Positions 1-9,309 are shown, counted from the first letter of the stretch. The stretch is DNA of 64,000 nucleotides from Clostridium sp. OM02-18AC (GCF_003481825.1 NZ_QULW01000001.1:186001-250000); one strand, 5' to 3'. Notes: generated from the letters alone by a model not told the origin. A program made the numbers and translations.

Positions 1-1179
1 AATGAATCCTACTTTGGCGGTCCGAAGCCATATGGTGACTGGCTGTATGATCTGGAGAAGTTTTCTTTCTTCTGCAACGCGGCATTATCCGCACTCCCGG
101 TTATCGGTTTTAAACCGGATGTAGTCCATTGTCACGACTGGCAGACTGGTCTGATCCCGGTTTACTTAAAGGACCGTTTCCGCGGCGGAGAGTTTTTTGC
201 AAACATGAAATCCGTTATGACGATCCACAACTTAAAATTCCAGGGGGTCTGGGATGTTAAGACCATCCAGCGATTTTCCATGCTGCCGGATTATTACTTT
301 ACACCGGATAAGCTGGAAGCATACAAAGACGGAAACATGCTAAAGGGCGGGATTGTATTTGCAGATGCTGTTACCACCGTAAGCCAGACCTATGCAGAGG
401 AAATCAAGATGCCGTTTTATGGCGAGGGTCTGGATGGTCTGATGCGTGCCCGTTCCGGCGATCTGCGCGGTATCGTAAACGGAATCGACTATGAAGAGTT
501 TAATCCGGCGACCGATAAACTGATCGTACAGCCATATAATGCAAAGAATTTCCGCAAGGAAAAAGTGAAAAACAAAAAGCAGCTCCAGGCACAGCTGGGA
601 CTTCCTGTGGATGAAAAGAAATTCATGGTCGGCATTGTTTCCAGACTGACTGACCAGAAAGGTCTGGATCTGGTTCAGTGTGTGATGGATGAACTCTGCA
701 GCGATGACATGCAGCTGGTAGTACTGGGAACCGGCGACGAAAAATACGAGAACATGTTCCGTCATTATGACTGGAAATATCATGACCGTGTATCGGCGCA
801 GATTTATTATTCCAACGAGATGTCCCATAAGATTTATGCAGGCTGTGACGCATTCCTTATGCCGTCTTTGTTTGAGCCGTGTGGCTTAAGTCAGCTGATG
901 GCACTCCGCTACGGCACTGTGCCGATCGTGCGCGAGACCGGTGGCCTGAAGGATACGGTAGAGCCTTATAATGAGTATGAGAGCCGCGGAACCGGATTCT
1001 CTTTCTCAAATTATAATGCACACGAGATGTTAGATACCGTTCGCTATGCAAAGTATATCTACTACAGTAAAAAGCGGGAATGGAACAAGATCATTGACCG
1101 TGCCATGGCAGCAGATTTCTCCTGGCAGCAGTCAGCATGCAAATACCAGGAACTTTATGACTGGCTGATTGGCTATTGA
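1..1179 (+). CDS. glgA: Glycogen synthase, 5'-truncated by the window
   Basis: ADP-glucose-dependent starch/glycogen synthase (glycosyltransferase family 5), which extends alpha-1,4-glucan chains in the cytoplasm. The reading frame is open from base 1, so the start codon and the N-terminal ADP-glucose lid lie upstream; 392 codons are visible. Seen: the family stretch HCHDWQTGLIPVY, the NGIDYEEFNP motif, IVSRLTDQKG at the start of the C-terminal Rossmann domain, and the catalytic E-x7-E region EPCGLSQLMALRYG followed by RETGGLKDTV. The first internal Met (base 205) lies after the conserved HDWQ block, so it is not the true start. The C-terminus matches the usual length for this enzyme. Very likely part of a glycogen gene cluster upstream, which cannot be seen. 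Confidence 0.95.
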   Translation, partial: NESYFGGPKPYGDWLYDLEKFSFFCNAALSALPVIGFKPDVVHCHDWQTGLIPVYLKDRFRGGEFFANMKSVMTIHNLKFQGVWDVKTIQRFSMLPDYYFTPDKLEAYKDGNMLKGGIVFADAVTTVSQTYAEEIKMPFYGEGLDGLMRARSGDLRGIVNGIDYEEFNPATDKLIVQPYNAKNFRKEKVKNKKQLQAQLGLPVDEKKFMVGIVSRLTDQKGLDLVQCVMDELCSDDMQLVVLGTGDEKYENMFRHYDWKYHDRVSAQIYYSNEMSHKIYAGCDAFLMPSLFEPCGLSQLMALRYGTVPIVRETGGLKDTVEPYNEYESRGTGFSFSNYNAHEMLDTVRYAKYIYYSKKREWNKIIDRAMAADFSWQQSACKYQELYDWLIGY

Positions 1180-1294
1180 TCCCAAGTGTTTGCCTGCGCA
1201 GGAAAGGAACGTTCCCGACAGGCGGTTGTGAAAGATCCAATGCAAACGTCTGCGTGCACAGCAACAAAACGAAAAAGGAAAGCAGGATTACAAC

Positions 1295-1756
1295 ATGGGA
1301 TTTTGGGATAAACTGCTGAGTAACGAAGTACTGATCAGCGCCATTGTGGGCTGGACGGTTGCTCAGGTTTTAAAAACACTTATCGATTTTGGCTTGAATA
1401 AAAGCTTTACTCCGGAACGCCTTGTCGGATCCGGCGGCATGCCGAGTTCGCACTCTGCAACGGTCTGCGGGCTTACGACTGCGGCAGGACTTTGCTATGG
1501 AGTGGATTCGTTCCAGTTTGCCATCAGTTTTATTCTGGCTGCGGTTGTCATGTACGATGCCATCGGGGTCCGTCAGGAGACAGGAAAGCAGGCAAAATTG
1601 CTGAACCTGATCATGGAGCAGGACTGGTTTAACTTAAATAATCAGGAAATCCAGAAGCGGCTGAAGGAATTTGTCGGACATACACCGCTTCAGGTAGCAG
1701 CGGGAGCAGCACTTGGCATTTTGCTGGCTCTGGTTGTGCATCAGAACTATTTATAG
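1295..1756 (+). CDS. Divergent PAP2 family (DUF212, YuiD-like) membrane protein
   Basis: A 153-residue protein of the DUF212 family, related to acid phosphatase/vanadium peroxidase membrane proteins; the substrate is unknown. Seen: GGMPSSHSATV near residues 48–58 and MYDAIGVRQETGKQAK near residues 88–104, the two conserved family blocks, between hydrophobic helices (residues 5–32, 58–88 and a C-terminal helix ILLALVVH). A GGAAAG ribosome binding site sits upstream of the ATG. It lies 115 bases after glgA in the same direction and could be co-transcribed. The family is clear; the function is not. Confidence 0.85.
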   Translation: MGFWDKLLSNEVLISAIVGWTVAQVLKTLIDFGLNKSFTPERLVGSGGMPSSHSATVCGLTTAAGLCYGVDSFQFAISFILAAVVMYDAIGVRQETGKQAKLLNLIMEQDWFNLNNQEIQKRLKEFVGHTPLQVAAGAALGILLALVVHQNYL

Positions 1757-1804
1757 TTCTGTTTGCGCATGCGGTCTGGCACAGAAACTATTTATAAAAA
1801 CGAG

Positions 1805-1931
1805 TTGACACAGGAAAACGGATATGCTATTATAGTCCGGTATGAGTTAGCGCCGGGACCCAGTCGTTTGGATAACTCCAACCAATGACCTGGTTTACGG
1901 TGAGTATATTATTTTTAAGGAGGAAATCAAC
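1805..1931 (+). promoter_or_regulatory. rpsO promoter and structured 5' leader
   Basis: A near-consensus promoter (TTGACA 1805–1810, 17-base spacer, TATTAT 1828–1833) is followed by a leader of about 90 bases. The leader folds: TTGG/CCAA closes a small hairpin near 1868–1885, CCAG can pair with CTGG around 1861/1891, and CGCCG (about 1851) pairs with CGGTG (about 1900). Many bacterial rpsO leaders bind S15 and repress their own translation, and this leader has the size and nested pairing expected. That role is inferred. Confidence 0.6.
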
Positions 1932-2198
1932 ATGATTTCAAAGGAAAAGAAAGCAGCAATCATCGCTGAGTACGGCAGAAAAGCAGGAGATACCGGTTCA
2001 CCAGAGGTTCAGATCGCAATCCTGACTGCAAGAATCGCAGAGCTGACTGAGCATTTAAAGAGCAATCAGAAGGATCATCATTCCAGACGTGGTCTGTTAA
2101 AGATGGTAGGTCAGAGACGTGGTCTTCTTGACTACTTAAAGAAAACCGACCTGGAAGGCTATCGTGCACTGATTGAAAAGTTAGGCATCAGAAAGTAA
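1932..2198 (+). CDS. rpsO: 30S ribosomal protein S15
   Basis: Primary 16S-rRNA-binding protein of the small subunit platform. It is 88 residues, the usual length. Seen: the start MISKEKKAAIIAEYGR, the TGSPEVQIAILTARI block and HHSRRGLLKMVGQRR, the rRNA-contacting motif. A strong AAGGAGG site lies 8 bases before the ATG. It has its own promoter and a strong terminator. The rpsO–pnp order is the usual bacterial arrangement. Confidence 0.98.
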   Translation: MISKEKKAAIIAEYGRKAGDTGSPEVQIAILTARIAELTEHLKSNQKDHHSRRGLLKMVGQRRGLLDYLKKTDLEGYRALIEKLGIRK

Positions 2199-2209
2199 TT
2201 AGGACGTTA

Positions 2210-2243
2210 GGGTGGAGAGGTCATCTCCACCCTTTTGTTTTTT
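2210..2243 (+). terminator. Intrinsic terminator of rpsO
   Basis: A 9-bp perfect stem (GGGTGGAGA/TCTCCACCC), 5-base loop and a T-rich tail. It separates rpsO from pnp. Confidence 0.9.
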
Positions 2244-2469
2244 ACTGCCATGCACCGGAAGAAAACTGCCAGTGGCAGATTCGGCGGGCTGCATGGAGCG
2301 AAAAACGTTCTGAGTTACCTGGATATTTTCTGGAAGGTATATCCCGAAGCCGCTGCTGTATACACAAGGCATGTCAGCCCGATAGAACGATGCATTTCCT
2401 TTGTGTACAGAGCAGTAGTTTCGGAGCCTTCTGTGAATATATAGAATGAAAGAGAAAAGGAGACAACCC

Positions 2470-4578
2470 ATGTACAAAAGTTTTAGTATGGAACTTGCCG
2501 GAAGAACCCTGACTGTGGATGTAAACAGAGTTGCAAAGCAGGCAAACGGCGCAGCATTTATGCATTATGGCGATACCACCGTATTATCTACCGCTACGGC
2601 ATCTGATAAACCGAGAGACGGCATTGATTTCTTCCCGTTAAGCGTAGAATATGAAGAAAAATTATACTCTGTAGGAAAGATCCCGGGAGGCTTCAACAAG
2701 AGAGAGGGAAAGGCATCTGAGAATGCAATCCTGACTTCCCGCGTCATCGACCGTCCGATGAGACCGCTGTTCCCGAAGGATTACCGCAACGATGTAACCT
2801 TGAACAACATGGTTATGAGCGTAGATCCGGAGTGTCGTCCGGAGTTAGTTGCAATGTTAGGCGCTGCAATCGCAACCTGCATTTCTGACATCCCGTTTGA
2901 TGGTCCGTGTGCCATGACCCAGGTTGGCATGATCGATGGCGAGTTTATCATCAACCCGACCCAGGCTCAGTGGAAACAGGGCGATTTAAACTTAACCGTA
3001 GCATCTACCCGTGAGAAGGTCATCATGATCGAGGCTGGCGCAAACGAGATCCCGGAAGCAAAGATGATCGAGGCTATTTACAAGGCTCATGAGATCAATC
3101 AGGAGATCATTAAATTCATCGACACCATCGTGGCAGAGTGCGGCAAGGCAAAACACAGCTACGAGAGCTGTGCGATTCCGGAAGAGCTGTTTGCAGCGAT
3201 CAAGGAGATCGTAACTCCGGAGCAGATGGAAGAGGCTGTCTTCACCGATGACAAGCAGACCCGTGAGGAGAACATCCGTCAGATCACCGAGAAACTCGAA
3301 GAGGCATTTGCAGACAACGAAGAGTGGCTTGCAGTGCTTGGCGAGGCTGTTTACCAGTACCAGAAGAAGACCGTCCGCAAGATGATCTTAAAAGACCACA
3401 AGAGACCGGATGGCCGTGAGATCACCCAGATCCGTCCGCTGGCAGCAGAGGTTGACCTGATCCCGCGTGTACATGGTTCCGCGATGTTTACCCGTGGACA
3501 GACCCAGATCTGCAACGTATGTACCCTGGCTCCGCTGTCTGAGCAGCAGAAGTTAGATGGCCTGGATGAGAACGAAGTATCCAAGCGCTACATGCATCAT
3601 TATAACTTCCCGTCCTACTCTGTAGGTGAGACCAAGCCATCCAGAGGACCGGGACGCCGTGAGATCGGTCATGGCGCACTGGCTGAGCGTGCCCTGGTTC
3701 CGGTACTGCCGTCCGAGGAAGAGTTCCCGTACGCAATCCGTACCGTATCCGAGACTTTCGAGTCCAACGGTTCTACCTCCATGGCATCCACCTGTGCTTC
3801 CTGCATGTCCTTAATGGCAGCAGGCGTGCCGATCAAGAAGATGGTAGCAGGCATTTCCTGCGGTCTTGTTACCGGTGAGACCGACGATGATTTCGTTCTC
3901 TTAACTGATATCCAGGGCCTTGAGGATTTCTTCGGCGATATGGACTTTAAGGTAACCGGTACCACCGACGGTATCACTGCAATCCAGATGGATATCAAGA
4001 TCCATGGTCTGACCAGACCGATCGTAGAGGGTGCGATCGCAAGATGTCGCGAGGCAAGACTCTTCATCATGGATACCTGCATGAAGCCGGCAATCTCTGA
4101 GCCGAGAAAAGAAGTTGGCAAATATGCTCCGAAGATCGACCAGATCAGCATTGATCCGCAGAAGATCGGCGATGTGGTTGGTAAGCAGGGCTGCGTGATC
4201 AACAAGATCATCGAGGAGACCGGCGTGAAGATCGACATTTCTGAGGAAGGCAACGTAGCAATCTGCGGTACCGACAAAGAGATGATCGAGAAAGCAAAGA
4301 GCATCATCAAGAGCATTGTAACCGACATTGAGCCGGGTCAGGTTATTACCGGTAAGGTTGTCCGCATTATGCCGTTTGGTGCTTTCGTCGAGCTGAAGCC
4401 GAAGAAAGATGGTATGATTCACATCTCCAGACTTTCCGACAAGCGCGTAGAGAAAGTGGAAGATGTTGTAAATATCGGCGATATGGTAACCGTTAAGGTT
4501 CTTGATGTTGACAAAATGGGCAAGATCAGCCTCAGCATGAAGCCGGGCGACCTTGCAAAAAAGGAAAGTGAAAACTAA
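2470..4578 (+). CDS. pnp: Polynucleotide phosphorylase
   Basis: 3'-to-5' phosphorolytic exoribonuclease that degrades and polyadenylates RNA as a trimer; 702 residues from this start. Domains in order: RNase PH 1 (about 10–230), linker, RNase PH 2 (about 310–540, with GRREIGHGALAERAL and SCGLVTGETDDDF), KH (about 550–610, loop GKQGCVINK) and S1 (about 620–695, VVRIMPFGAFVEL). An in-frame ATG at 2446 has no ribosome binding site, while AAAGGAGA lies 9 bases before 2470, and MYKSFSMELAGR matches the family start. The next gene follows after 3 bases, so they are probably co-transcribed. Confidence 0.97.
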   Translation: MYKSFSMELAGRTLTVDVNRVAKQANGAAFMHYGDTTVLSTATASDKPRDGIDFFPLSVEYEEKLYSVGKIPGGFNKREGKASENAILTSRVIDRPMRPLFPKDYRNDVTLNNMVMSVDPECRPELVAMLGAAIATCISDIPFDGPCAMTQVGMIDGEFIINPTQAQWKQGDLNLTVASTREKVIMIEAGANEIPEAKMIEAIYKAHEINQEIIKFIDTIVAECGKAKHSYESCAIPEELFAAIKEIVTPEQMEEAVFTDDKQTREENIRQITEKLEEAFADNEEWLAVLGEAVYQYQKKTVRKMILKDHKRPDGREITQIRPLAAEVDLIPRVHGSAMFTRGQTQICNVCTLAPLSEQQKLDGLDENEVSKRYMHHYNFPSYSVGETKPSRGPGRREIGHGALAERALVPVLPSEEEFPYAIRTVSETFESNGSTSMASTCASCMSLMAAGVPIKKMVAGISCGLVTGETDDDFVLLTDIQGLEDFFGDMDFKVTGTTDGITAIQMDIKIHGLTRPIVEGAIARCREARLFIMDTCMKPAISEPRKEVGKYAPKIDQISIDPQKIGDVVGKQGCVINKIIEETGVKIDISEEGNVAICGTDKEMIEKAKSIIKSIVTDIEPGQVITGKVVRIMPFGAFVELKPKKDGMIHISRLSDKRVEKVEDVVNIGDMVTVKVLDVDKMGKISLSMKPGDLAKKESEN

Positions 4579-4581
4579 ATT

Positions 4582-6051
4582 ATGAACTGTAAAAGATATT
4601 TTACAGGTGCTCTGGCTGCCTTTATGGTAGCCAGTAGTGCTTTTATGACTTACGCGGACGGTCCTGCATCCATGGGAACCGATCCGGCAGGACTTACATC
4701 AGCGCCCGGTGAGATGACCGGGACAGGAAACCAGGATACAGCGTCTGCGGTGACGGAAGCACCGGCTGCATCGGAAGCACAAAGCGGAAGCAGTACTGTG
4801 ACGGCAGGAAGCCAGACAGCCGGGAATTCGACAGCGGGCAGTGGCAGTGTCACAGCCGGAAACCAGGCAGCAGGAAGCGCAACTGTGACGGCTGGAAGCC
4901 AGACAGCGGGCAGCACTGCCGTAATAGCAGGCGGAGGTGCGTCTGTAAACCAGACGGTCACGGCCGGCACGCAGACAGGACCTTCCTCCGGGGTGATCAC
5001 GGTGGGAAGCGGAGCGGCGGTTGGCATTGCAGCAGGTCCGGGCGGCGTGATGATTCCATCGGCAGTTGAAAATGGAAATCTTTCTTTTGCAGGACAGCTT
5101 CAGAACCCAGTTGTGAAAGTTGTCGAAAAATACAGTTATGACCAGATGAGACGTGACATCAACACGCTGAAAGAACGCTACGGAAACCATCTGCAGGTGA
5201 ATACCATAGGAACGAGCCTGGATGGACGGGCTCTTTATGAGATGGTGATCGGGAATCCGAATGCGTCGAAACATGTGCTGATCCATGCGGGAATTCATGC
5301 GCGGGAGTACATGACGCCGCTTCTGGTCATGAAACAGGCGGAACATCTGCTGGCTTTTTATGACAGCGGAACTTATCAGGGGCGGAGCCTTTCTGGTATT
5401 CTGGACGGTGTGGCAGTCCACATAGTGCCGATGGTGAATCCGGATGGAATCACCATCAGCCAGTTTGGCGTGTCAGCGCTCCGTTCTTCTGACCTGCGTC
5501 AGATTGTAAATCAGTGTTATGCGCAGGATAAGGCGGACGGACGTACCAGCCAGGAATTTGGCCGCTATTTGAATTTGTGGAAAGCAAATGGGCGTGGCGT
5601 GGACTTAAATCAGAATTTCCCGGCATTGTGGGAAAGTATCACGACCGGTCCGTCCCATGCTTCTTACGCAAACTACAAAGGAACCAGTGCACTTTCTGAG
5701 CCGGAGAGCCAGGCGCTTGCGAATCTTGCCAATTCCAGAAACTGGGCACTTACTATCAGTTATCACAGTATGGGAAACCTAGTTTACTGGGATTTTGCGG
5801 GAAACAAAGTATCAGCCGGGTCTAAGGCGCTCGCTGATCTGGTAACCGGACTTTCCGGATATCAGATCAATGCAAGCAGCGGAAAGGGTGGTTTCAAGGA
5901 CTATGTCCAGATCAAAGACAATCCGATTCCAAGTCTGACGATTGAGGTAGGAAGTGTTGCCTGCCCGATGCCGGTCAGCGAGTTTGGCAATGTCTGGAAC
6001 AGTAACCAGGCTGTAATGGCAGCTGTAGCTGCCTATGCAGTGGATCATTGA
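4582..6051 (+). CDS. Secreted M14 zinc carboxypeptidase with low-complexity linker
   Basis: Extracellular M14-family carboxypeptidase, 489 residues. A signal peptide (about 1–25, cleavage near TYA-DG) is followed by roughly 120 residues of Ala/Gly/Ser/Thr linker built from repeats such as VTAGSQTAG and VTAGNQAAG, then the catalytic domain. Seen: the zinc motif HxxE in GIHAREYMTP (about 238–241), the GVDLNQNFP substrate-pocket motif, the third zinc ligand in SYHSMGN, and the catalytic Glu in LTIEVGS (about 455). Related enzymes cleave peptidoglycan stem peptides (gamma-D-glutamyl) or proteins; which applies is not decided. The linker suggests a stalk through the cell wall. Confidence 0.9.
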   Translation: MNCKRYFTGALAAFMVASSAFMTYADGPASMGTDPAGLTSAPGEMTGTGNQDTASAVTEAPAASEAQSGSSTVTAGSQTAGNSTAGSGSVTAGNQAAGSATVTAGSQTAGSTAVIAGGGASVNQTVTAGTQTGPSSGVITVGSGAAVGIAAGPGGVMIPSAVENGNLSFAGQLQNPVVKVVEKYSYDQMRRDINTLKERYGNHLQVNTIGTSLDGRALYEMVIGNPNASKHVLIHAGIHAREYMTPLLVMKQAEHLLAFYDSGTYQGRSLSGILDGVAVHIVPMVNPDGITISQFGVSALRSSDLRQIVNQCYAQDKADGRTSQEFGRYLNLWKANGRGVDLNQNFPALWESITTGPSHASYANYKGTSALSEPESQALANLANSRNWALTISYHSMGNLVYWDFAGNKVSAGSKALADLVTGLSGYQINASSGKGGFKDYVQIKDNPIPSLTIEVGSVACPMPVSEFGNVWNSNQAVMAAVAAYAVDH

Positions 6052-6125
6052 TCAAAACGGATCGGATGGTACATTAACAGGAATGCTGAGGTTTTCACAA
6101 TTCTTTTGCAATATTTCGTTGAGAA

Positions 6126-6157
6126 TGCCTGTCGCAGATGCTGCGGCAGGCATTTTT
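6126..6157 (+). terminator. Terminator after pnp–carboxypeptidase
   Basis: A 12-bp stem (TGCCTGTCGCAG paired with CTGCGGCAGGCA, one G-T pair), a 3-base loop and a run of five T. Confidence 0.88.
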
Positions 6158-6198
6158 ACATACTATTTATCCAAAATTTAGTTAAATTTTAAAAATGG

Positions 6199-6228
6199 TT
6201 GGAAATGCAGGTAGCAGTATGGTATGAT
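6199..6228 (+). promoter_or_regulatory. Promoter of the Na/Pi transporter gene
   Basis: TTGGAA (6199–6204), 18-base spacer, TATGAT (6223–6228) with an upstream TG giving an extended -10. An AT-rich block lies just upstream (6170–6195). No clear Pho box was recognised. Confidence 0.6.
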
Positions 6229-6288
6229 TAAATTGTTTGCGGACTGAAGAGAATAAAGAGAAAAAGTACGCGAGACGAGGAGGAGAGT

Positions 6289-7962
6289 ATGTCAATCAGC
6301 GACATTTCAAACGGGTTTAGTTTCCTTGGAGGTCTCGGCATGTTCCTTTATGGCATGAATATCATGGCAGACGGCATGCAGAAGACAGCAGGAAGCAAAA
6401 TGAGCAGTTTCCTTGGAATGCTCACAAATAACCGCTTCCTGGCCGTGGCTCTGGGTGCGTTAATCACGGCGATCATCCAGTCCAGTGGTGCTACAACGGT
6501 TATGGTAGTCGGTTTTGTAAGTGCAGGCGTTTTAAACCTGTCCCAGGCGGTCGGCGTGATCATGGGTGCTAATATCGGTACCACCATCACCGCATGGATC
6601 GTATCCATGAGCCAGCTCGGAGATGCATTTGAAGTTATGAAGCCGAGTTTTTATGCACCGGCGATCATTGGAATCGGAGCTTTGCTTCTGGTTTTTGCGA
6701 AAAGTCAGAAGAAAAAGATGGTCGGCGAGATTATGATCGGTCTTGGACTTTTGTTCATTGGTCTGGATTTTATGTCTGGTTCCATAAGTCCGTATACCGA
6801 TGCCCCGATCTTTGCAAAAGCGTTTGAGGTTCTTGGCGGAAACCCGCTTCTGGGTATGCTGATCGGTGCACTGGTTACTGCACTGTTACAGAGTTCATCT
6901 GCTTCTGTCGGTATTTTGCAGACTCTGGCCATGAACGGGATCGTAACGACCAATGCAGCAATCTATATTACCCTTGGCCAGAACATTGGTTCCTGTGTAA
7001 CAGCAATGCTGTCCAGTATGGGAGGTTCCCGTACCGCAAAGCGTGCAGCGGTTATGCATCTGACTTTCAACGTGATCGGTGCGATTGTGTTTGGAACCAT
7101 TGGTTTTATCTTTTTCAGTCTGCGTCCGGCTTTCGCGGCGGCGAATATCAATGCGGTACAGATTTCTATCTTCCATACGATCTTTAACCTGTCCATGACA
7201 ACGCTGCTGTTCCCATTTGCAGATGTACTGGTAAAAATCTCCGGTATCGTTGTGAAAGAGAAAGAAGAAAAAGAACCGGTTGTGGAAGATGCAGAAACAG
7301 CTGCAACCCTCAAGCATCTGGATGAGCGTATTTTTGAGTCTCCGGCCTTTGCCGTTGAGACAGCTGCCCTTGAAGTAGTCCATATGGGCCAGATCACCTA
7401 TGAAAATGTAACACGCGCCATTGATGCAGTCCTGACGGTGAACTCCGATGAGGTGGAAACCGTATTTAAGGTGGAGCAGACCATCAACAACATGGAAAAG
7501 ATGCTGACAGAATACCTGATCAAGGTAGACAATCTTTCCCTGACCGAGAAACAGAAGAAGGTTGTAAACAACTTATTCTACAGTGTCAGCGATATCGAGC
7601 GTATCGGTGACCATGCGGAAAACCTGGCGGAGCAGGCTCAGTATATGGTGGAACACAGACTTCAGTTTTCCACTACCGGATCAGATGATTTGCGTTCGAT
7701 CAGTGACAGCGTATTAAAATCGTTCCAGTATGCCATCGATGCGAGACAGAATGGAAATATGGAGGCAGTACGAAAAGTTAGCCAGTACGAGGACGATGTC
7801 GACAGCCAGGAAGAAGAACTCCGCGAAAAACACATCGAGCGTTTGTCAGCAGGCGAGTGCAATGCATCGGCAGGTGTCGTCTTCCTCGATATCATCAGCA
7901 ATCTGGAACGTGTATCCGATCATGCCTACAATCTGGCTGGATATGTAAAAGATGAGATGTAA
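6289..7962 (+). CDS. Na+/phosphate cotransporter (NptA/PNaS type) with PhoU-like tail
   Basis: Sodium-coupled phosphate importer of the Na/Pi-II family; 557 residues. Two inverted repeats carry the signature QSSGATTVMVVGF (about 64–76) and QSSSASVGILQ (about 203–213), each with the family QSS motif, among eight or so membrane helices spanning residues 8–320. The C-terminal 220 residues are soluble and helical with two PhoU-like repeats (ERIGDHAENLAEQ and ERVSDHAYNLAGY), as in many bacterial members. A GAGGAGAG site precedes the ATG. It is flanked by its own promoter and terminator, so it is probably monocistronic. Confidence 0.93.
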   Translation: MSISDISNGFSFLGGLGMFLYGMNIMADGMQKTAGSKMSSFLGMLTNNRFLAVALGALITAIIQSSGATTVMVVGFVSAGVLNLSQAVGVIMGANIGTTITAWIVSMSQLGDAFEVMKPSFYAPAIIGIGALLLVFAKSQKKKMVGEIMIGLGLLFIGLDFMSGSISPYTDAPIFAKAFEVLGGNPLLGMLIGALVTALLQSSSASVGILQTLAMNGIVTTNAAIYITLGQNIGSCVTAMLSSMGGSRTAKRAAVMHLTFNVIGAIVFGTIGFIFFSLRPAFAAANINAVQISIFHTIFNLSMTTLLFPFADVLVKISGIVVKEKEEKEPVVEDAETAATLKHLDERIFESPAFAVETAALEVVHMGQITYENVTRAIDAVLTVNSDEVETVFKVEQTINNMEKMLTEYLIKVDNLSLTEKQKKVVNNLFYSVSDIERIGDHAENLAEQAQYMVEHRLQFSTTGSDDLRSISDSVLKSFQYAIDARQNGNMEAVRKVSQYEDDVDSQEEELREKHIERLSAGECNASAGVVFLDIISNLERVSDHAYNLAGYVKDEM

Positions 7963-8023
7963 ATCATGACAGATTGATGCGAGAAAAAATACAGAAACAG
8001 CGTTCTTTGTATACAAAGCACAA

Positions 8024-8062
8024 AAGAAAGCCCTTCGGAGCCGGTCTCCGAGGGGCTTCTTT
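8024..8062 (+). terminator. Terminator of the Na/Pi transporter gene
   Basis: A long stem (AAGAAAGCCC–TCGGAG with CTCCGA–GGGCTTCTTT, one bulge per side) with a CCGGT loop. It abuts the inverted repeat upstream of gap. Confidence 0.8.
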
Positions 8063-8144
8063 GACAAAAACAAGACGAAAATTCAAGTGTTTTTGTCAAT
8101 ATGGCAAAAAAAGGCTTGCTATTTTGTGTGTAATTAGGTACAAT
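8061..8144 (+). promoter_or_regulatory. gap promoter with upstream 12-bp inverted repeat
   Basis: TTGACAAAAACA (8061–8072) is repeated in perfect inverse orientation at 8088–8099, separated by 15 bases. Downstream is a sigma-A promoter: TTGCTA (8116–8121), 17-base spacer, TACAAT (8139–8144). The repeat lies 17 bases upstream of the -35 box. It could be a regulator or activator site, or an RNA hairpin ending read-through from the upstream gene. Promoter call firm, repeat function unknown. Confidence 0.7.
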
Positions 8145-8207
8145 AAGAACAAGGTTGATGAGTTTTTAACAATCATCATATTTTTAACAATCTAGGAGGA
8201 ATGAATC

Positions 8208-9239
8208 ATGGCAGTTAAAGTAGCAATCAATGGTTTTGGTCGTATCGGCCGTCTGGCTTTCAGACAGATGTTTGGCGCAGAAGGTTATGAGGTAGTGGCT
8301 ATCAACGACTTAACCGATCCGAAGATGTTAGCTCACTTATTAAAATACGATACCGCACAGGGCGGATACGCAGGTCACATCGGTGAAGGCAAGCACACCG
8401 TAGAGGCTGGCGAGGATTCCATCACAGTTGACGGCAAGAAGATCACTATCTACAAAGAAGCTAAGGCAGCAGACCTTCCGTGGGGAGAGATCGGCGTAGA
8501 TGTAGTATTAGAGTGTACTGGTTTCTACACCTCCAAAGAGAAAGCACAGGCTCACATTGACGCAGGCGCAAAGAAAGTTGTTATCTCCGCTCCGGCAGGA
8601 AACGACTTAAAGACCATCGTTTACAGCGTAAACGAGAACACCCTGACTGCAGAGGATACCATCATTTCCGCAGCATCCTGCACCACCAACTGCTTAGCAC
8701 CTATGGCGAAGGCACTGAACGATTACGCTCCGATCCAGTCTGGTATCATGAGCACCATTCATGCTTACACCGGCGACCAGATGATCCTGGATGGTCCGCA
8801 CAGAAAAGGTGATTTAAGAAGAGCAAGAGCAGGCGCTGCAAACATCGTTCCGAACTCCACCGGTGCTGCAAAGGCAATCGGTCTGGTTATTCCGGAGTTA
8901 AACGGCAAGCTCATCGGTTCTGCACAGCGTGTTCCGGTGCCGACCGGTTCTACCACCATCTTAACCGCAGTTGTTAAGAAAGCTGGCGTTACCAAAGAGG
9001 ATATCAACGCAGCTATGAAAGCAGCAGCAAGCGAGTCCTTCGGCTACAATGAGGATCCGATCGTTTCTTCCGATGTTATCGGTATGAAGTACGGTTCCCT
9101 GTTCGATGCAACCCAGACCATGGTAGCTCAGATCGCAGATGATCTGTACGAGGTTCAGGTTGTTTCATGGTACGACAACGAGAACTCTTACACCAGCCAG
9201 ATGGTTCGCACCATCAAATACTTCGCAGAGCTGGCATAA
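8208..9239 (+). CDS. gap: Glyceraldehyde-3-phosphate dehydrogenase, type I
   Basis: NAD-dependent glycolytic enzyme, 343 residues. Seen: the dinucleotide-binding start AINGFGRIGRLAFRQM, the catalytic Cys (about residue 158) in SAASCTTNCLAP, the His partner in IHAYTGDQ, RVPVPTGS, and the terminal WYDNENSYTSQM. A strong TAGGAGGAATGAATC site precedes the ATG. First of the gap–pgk–tpiA series, each separated by 170–250 bases. Confidence 0.98.
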   Translation: MAVKVAINGFGRIGRLAFRQMFGAEGYEVVAINDLTDPKMLAHLLKYDTAQGGYAGHIGEGKHTVEAGEDSITVDGKKITIYKEAKAADLPWGEIGVDVVLECTGFYTSKEKAQAHIDAGAKKVVISAPAGNDLKTIVYSVNENTLTAEDTIISAASCTTNCLAPMAKALNDYAPIQSGIMSTIHAYTGDQMILDGPHRKGDLRRARAGAANIVPNSTGAAKAIGLVIPELNGKLIGSAQRVPVPTGSTTILTAVVKKAGVTKEDINAAMKAAASESFGYNEDPIVSSDVIGMKYGSLFDATQTMVAQIADDLYEVQVVSWYDNENSYTSQMVRTIKYFAELA

Positions 9240-9277
9240 TTTCTGCTAAAGAAAATTATTACAAAAGACTCAGATTA

Positions 9278-9309
9278 GGGTCCGGTCACGTGTGGACCGG
9301 ATCCTTTTT
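9278..9309 (+). terminator. Terminator after gap
   Basis: A GC-rich stem (GGGTCCGGTC with GACCGGATCC, one bulge) and five T. It may be partial, since pgk follows on the same strand. Confidence 0.8.

Noticed and set aside
4650..5027. 125-codon ORF on the minus strand opposite the M14 gene
   Set aside because: Arises from the repetitive Ala/Gly/Ser/Thr linker codons of the real gene; Val/Pro-rich translation without a start signal.
6170..6198. Pho box before the Na/Pi transporter gene
   Set aside because: AT-rich TTAAA-like sequence is present but without the repeated spacing of a PhoP site.
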